Notes under the pieces: generated by a model
Told to the model about the DNA's origin: nothing
Database searches by the model: none
Seen by the model: only the letters and a program-made list of their open reading frames with translations
Origin: Anniella stebbinsi
Lineage: Eukaryota; Chordata; Lepidosauria; Squamata; Anniellidae
Reading direction: 5' to 3'
Assembly: GCA_029215795.1 (NCBI GenBank)
Contig: JARDYH010000001.1
Span: 184,271,654-184,335,653 of the forward strand
Length of the DNA: 64,000 nt
Shown here: positions 60,561-64,000 of the stretch, piece by piece
How the letters are laid out: each line of letters opens with the position of its first letter
Numbering within the stretch: the stretch's first letter is position 1
Position numbers and translations under genes: made by a program

Positions 60561-61997
60561 AAGAGGTTGCAAAAACTATCTTTAGTCAAGTCTTTGGCTG
60601 AACTGGTCTCATTTCCCTTGCCTTCCTGTGTCTTTTAAATCTATATTTTTATTATTGCTTATTTTATATTTATGTGTTTGTTAATAGCTTTAAACTGGTT
60701 TGAACCACCATGAAAACTATTTAAAGTATTTTGAATAAAGTAGTGAGCAAATAAATCTCGAACAAGTGCCTGAAGTTGGTGATGAATTATATGAAGATGA
60801 ACAAGATTAACTTAATCCAGATCAGACTGGTATACGTTTGACTGGAAATACTCCTGATCAGGATATACATATTCAACACATGTTGGATGGAGTAACTGTC
60901 TCTGAAGACCTAGGCTTGCAGCTTGAATAGGGTGACCATATTTTGGAAACCAAAAAGGACAACATGGTCAGCCCCCAATGGGGTGTCCCCACCAACATAT
61001 CCTCCCTTAGGGTGTCCAGCACCAAGGGGGGGCGCCCACCTGAACATAGCATTGGTCACATGTCTAAGTTTACAGCACACAAGACAAATCACTGAAATAA
61101 CAAGTGAGGCATCCAATGTATCTGAAATTAACTCCGCTCACTCCTACTTTTGTAGCTTTTGCTGTACTTTGTTGCTATACTCTGTGTGATACATTCTCCC
61201 CTTCCCTCAAATATATTTTCTGATTGTATCCTCACTCCACTGCAAGCTGCTGCTTAACAGGGTTTGCTGCCGGCTGGTTGGCTGGCTTTTTTATTTTTAA
61301 AGTTCAATTAAAAAACAACAACACTTGTGTATAATTGTGGGCCTAAGTTACAACAGGTGTCTCTGGGCAGTCTCTGTTGTTTCTCTCTAAGGCCCTTTTT
61401 ACACCAGATAGGTGTAGAGGGCAGGAGGGGCAGCGATCCTGGAAGTGCCTGCTTCCGGGATCATTGCATTAATCCACACCAGGAAGTGCGATGACCCGGG
61501 CTCCTCCTGGGCCATTGCACCCACCATTTATTTCCAAATTGCATCCGGGAAGAGTGCTCTTGCGCTCTGTCTAAAAGGTGGTGGGGGGGGAGAAATCTTG
61601 TGCTAAATTGGGCCCTTCCCCCCCATTCGCCATCCTGGGGATGATGGATTTGCTCCCCCCTCCCCTGATGGGCTGTGTGGTGTGGCTCCCTGCCCATTTC
61701 TGCTGCCGTGCTTACTTGCACATAAGCGCAGCAACACCTGGGATGGGCAGCCACATCTTCCACCGTCTCAGGAAATTCCTGGGACTGCGGAAGATTCAGG
61801 ATTTTCCAGGGATCCTTTATCTCTGGCAAATCCCGTGCCTCCCCCACCCCTGGGAGTCACTGTGCGTCATTTGGACTCACAGGGACCAGCTGGGGGCCAT
61901 CCCAGGCAAAATGCCTGTAAATCATTGCAGCCAAACCAAAGCCTCCAGCCTTAAACCATCAATCTCCCTCCCTCTTTCAAAGTCTTCCCCTACACAT
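60561..61997. other. flank, short repeats only
   Basis: 60927-61030 has 'gggtgaccatattttggaaa', a common dispersed piece. 61385-61560 is a GC-rich unclassified segment with cttccgggatcattgca. No gene recognised. Confidence 0.4.
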
Positions 61998-62224
61998 GAG
62001 CTGAATTCGGATGACACAATAAGCAACTGGGGGAGGGGGACAATAGTCAGTTGTATTGACTATCGTGTTGTCTGAATGCTGCCATAGTCAACTCCGTGCT
62101 GATCCTAATCCACACCACAGTTGATTATTTATTACCATGTTGTGTGGGGAGTACCCCCTAGATGAACAACTGTAAAGTTGATTATTACCCCACCATTGAG
62201 TATCATGTTGTCCGAATTCAGCCA
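61998..62224. mobile_element. MITE with GCTGAATTCGGA ends, about 227 bp
   Basis: agctgaattcggatgacaca at the left and tgttgtccgaattcagcca at the right; same family as 26056-26569 but shorter. Non-coding. Confidence 0.8.
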
Positions 62225-62319
62225 TGGAGTTGCAGGTTGTGTTAGTAGACAGGAGAGCATTTTAGCAACTTTTGGTTGTTTACCAGCTGCTACTTTCCTG
62301 CAAAGGAACGTATTAGTAT

Positions 62320-62800
62320 CTTGGAGTTGGATAACTGTAATACACTGTCCTTGCAATTGCAACTGTTCCAAAATGTGGCCACTAGAGTGTCAACTTGGGC
62401 AGGCCATGTGGAGAATGTCACACTAATTTTGTAGCAATTTCATTGGCTTCCAGTTGGTTTCCAGGCTCAACTTAAAATAGTTTTTTATCTTTTTGAAAGA
62501 CCTAAATTGATATTTTTAAATCCCAAAATACCTCTAAGGGGTACATGCTCCCATATGAGCCTACTTGTGTGTTGAGATCTTTCTGGGAGACTCTGCTTCA
62601 TGTGTTCCCTCCATCTGAAGTAGGGACAGAGCATTCTCTAGTGGCACCAAAGCTCTCCCCGGAGAAGTTTGCTTTCATTGTTGGCTTGTAGATGCCAGGT
62701 CCTTTTCTAACTTTTACCTATTCCTGCTGCCCTGATTAATGTTCTAAAGCTGTTTTTATGCATTTTTATATGCTTTTAAAATTAAGTTAATTGAAGAGTT
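62320..62800 (+). mobile_element. L2 LINE fragment, decayed
   Basis: Encodes 'LDNCNTLSLQLQL'-like text, 'NVATRVSTWAGHVENVT', then 'HWLPVGFQAQLK', the post-RT domain of L2. Stops throughout; 3' UTR to 62800. Confidence 0.8.
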
Positions 62801-64000
62801 TTCTTTATTACATATATACCATATTTCTCCATACTTAAGGCATTTATCTCTCAACAGTCAAAAGTGAAAGTCCTATTAACTGGTACAGCATTAGCAGATG
62901 ATATAACGTTTAGGATATTCAGGGAGAGCCATGTTACATATCTTTCCCCTACCTCAGGCAGTTACCGCAATAATGCAATGACAAAACAGTAAATTGACAC
63001 TAAGCAAAACAAAACCAAGGGGAAAGAAAGGACAAATAACGTTTTAAATGAATACAGAGCCATCTATATTTGTAGGATAGTAGACTCATATTTCTGATGT
63101 AAGGGTAGAAGATGTCTGAGGTGATTCCCTCCTTCCCATTTTCAAAAGGACAGTAGTTTATGTATAGTCCAAAGAACTCACTCCAGATGTTTTCAAATTT
63201 GTCAAAACTCCCTCTTGCAGAGGTCATCTGCTGATACACCTCTAGATGGAGGTGTTGTTGCTTTTCCAAGATTTAAGAATTAGGTATTTGGACATCATGA
63301 AAACCCTAAGGTGCAAAAACTTCAATTGTGTCAAGAACACAGTTGAGTGGGGTCTCGGCCAATATTGCATGAAGAATGTTCATTGACTAAAAAGGTATTT
63401 AGAAACATGTTTATTCTAGTAGCGTCCTTTTCCCAAAAATGAGGCAGCAGCAGAATAAATGTTAGCATGTGGTGTGTTGTTTTATGATGTACCAAATTTA
63501 GCAAAAAAGTTTTTATAGTAGGTAAGGCTACAATAGGATAGGGGACAGACATTGTACTATGTTGACATCATGGTACAAAAGGAATATTAAATATGGAAAT
63601 CACAAATGAAACGTTTTACTGCACGTTTCAGATAAAAAAACATACAAAGGTGTGCTTCTTTTTGAGGATAAGTATACATCATTGGATTTATCCTGTAATA
63701 GGCGCAGTAGCATGCGGTAAAAAGCAAATGAAAATAATAGGTAGAAACCTAAATTTTGAATTTATGTAATATAAAATTATATGTTTGCATTTCTAGTTCA
63801 TATAAATCAATAAACTAAGTGTCATATGACACAGGATGCTATTCATCTCGTTTGCTTTTGAGTACAAGATTGTGGGGATGGGGGGAAGAGAAGGATTGAG
63901 ACTGGGGGAAATGGGAGTCGTGCCCCCCCCCCACTAATAGCAGCTGCAGTGGCCTTACCAGGGCAATAGAAGAGGGCAAAATGTTTAAAGTTCCCATTAT
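62801..64000. other. window end; possible LINE C-terminal debris
   Basis: 63000-63552 (minus) has open pieces such as FDKFENIWSEFFGLYI and MLTFILLLPHFWEKDATR. The former loosely resembles the end of L1 ORF2 ([11 protein letters not shown] at 20400s). No firm assignment. A poly-C run lies at 63923-63931. Confidence 0.3.

Noticed and set aside
57310..64000. A divergent partner gene such as SF3B6 (FAM228B neighbour in mammals), or PFN4/TP53I3
   Set aside because: I looked for their N-terminal and core coding sequence on the plus strand and saw none; the promoter-side frames at 57560-58130 are not exon-like.
1..64000. CRISPR arrays, tRNA genes, bacterial operons
   Set aside because: No spaced direct-repeat array and no cloverleaf recognised by eye; the content is vertebrate throughout.

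Overview
The window is eukaryotic, vertebrate nuclear DNA: AT-rich and dense with CR1, L2, L1, R4/Dong, Penelope and DIRS retroelements and short inverted-repeat DNA transposons. This mix, together with a dispersed motif of the 'cctgggagtaagcccc ... cataggattgca' type, points to a squamate reptile (lizard or snake). Nothing bacterial is present: no operons, no CRISPR array and no credible tRNA or rRNA.

One host gene fills most of the window. It lies on the minus strand and I recognise it as FAM228 (best fit FAM228B). Nine coding exons can be placed between 57225 (ATG) and 12534 (stop). They splice to about 315 residues. Exons 1 to 7 all have lengths divisible by three and phase-0 borders. The first exon lies in a CpG island (about 56930-57310), with two RFX X-box-like sites about 340-370 bp upstream of the ATG.

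Region by region: 69-6123 is a nearly complete DIRS-type tyrosine-recombinase retrotransposon on the minus strand, downstream of the gene, with inverted ends and the diagnostic internal complementary region. 6455-8400 is a 5'-truncated CR1-like LINE. 8400-12533 is degenerate repeats and a short inverted-repeat transposon. 12534-15893 holds the last three FAM228 exons with another CR1 copy between them. The long intron 15894-34393 holds a full-length L1 (20216-25702, with a perfect 13-bp target duplication, same strand as the gene), L2 and CR1 copies and several MITEs. 34394-36343 holds the two exons encoding the conserved core. 36344-48744 contains three more exons, a CpG-rich block (38774-39866), a CAGGGG-ended MITE and a Penelope pair in inverted orientation. 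48745-57129 is intron 1, with an R4 LINE nested in an older repeat, CR1 debris and L2 tails. 57310-64000 is upstream flank with LINE and MITE remnants; I found no second host gene there.

The retroelement genes belong to independent selfish elements and mostly carry stops or frameshifts. The features of most interest are the fully readable FAM228 exon chain, the DIRS element with its circular-junction repeat and an unusually long overlapping frame, the head-to-head Penelope fragments, and an unclassified CpG-rich block ending in a MITE-like terminus.
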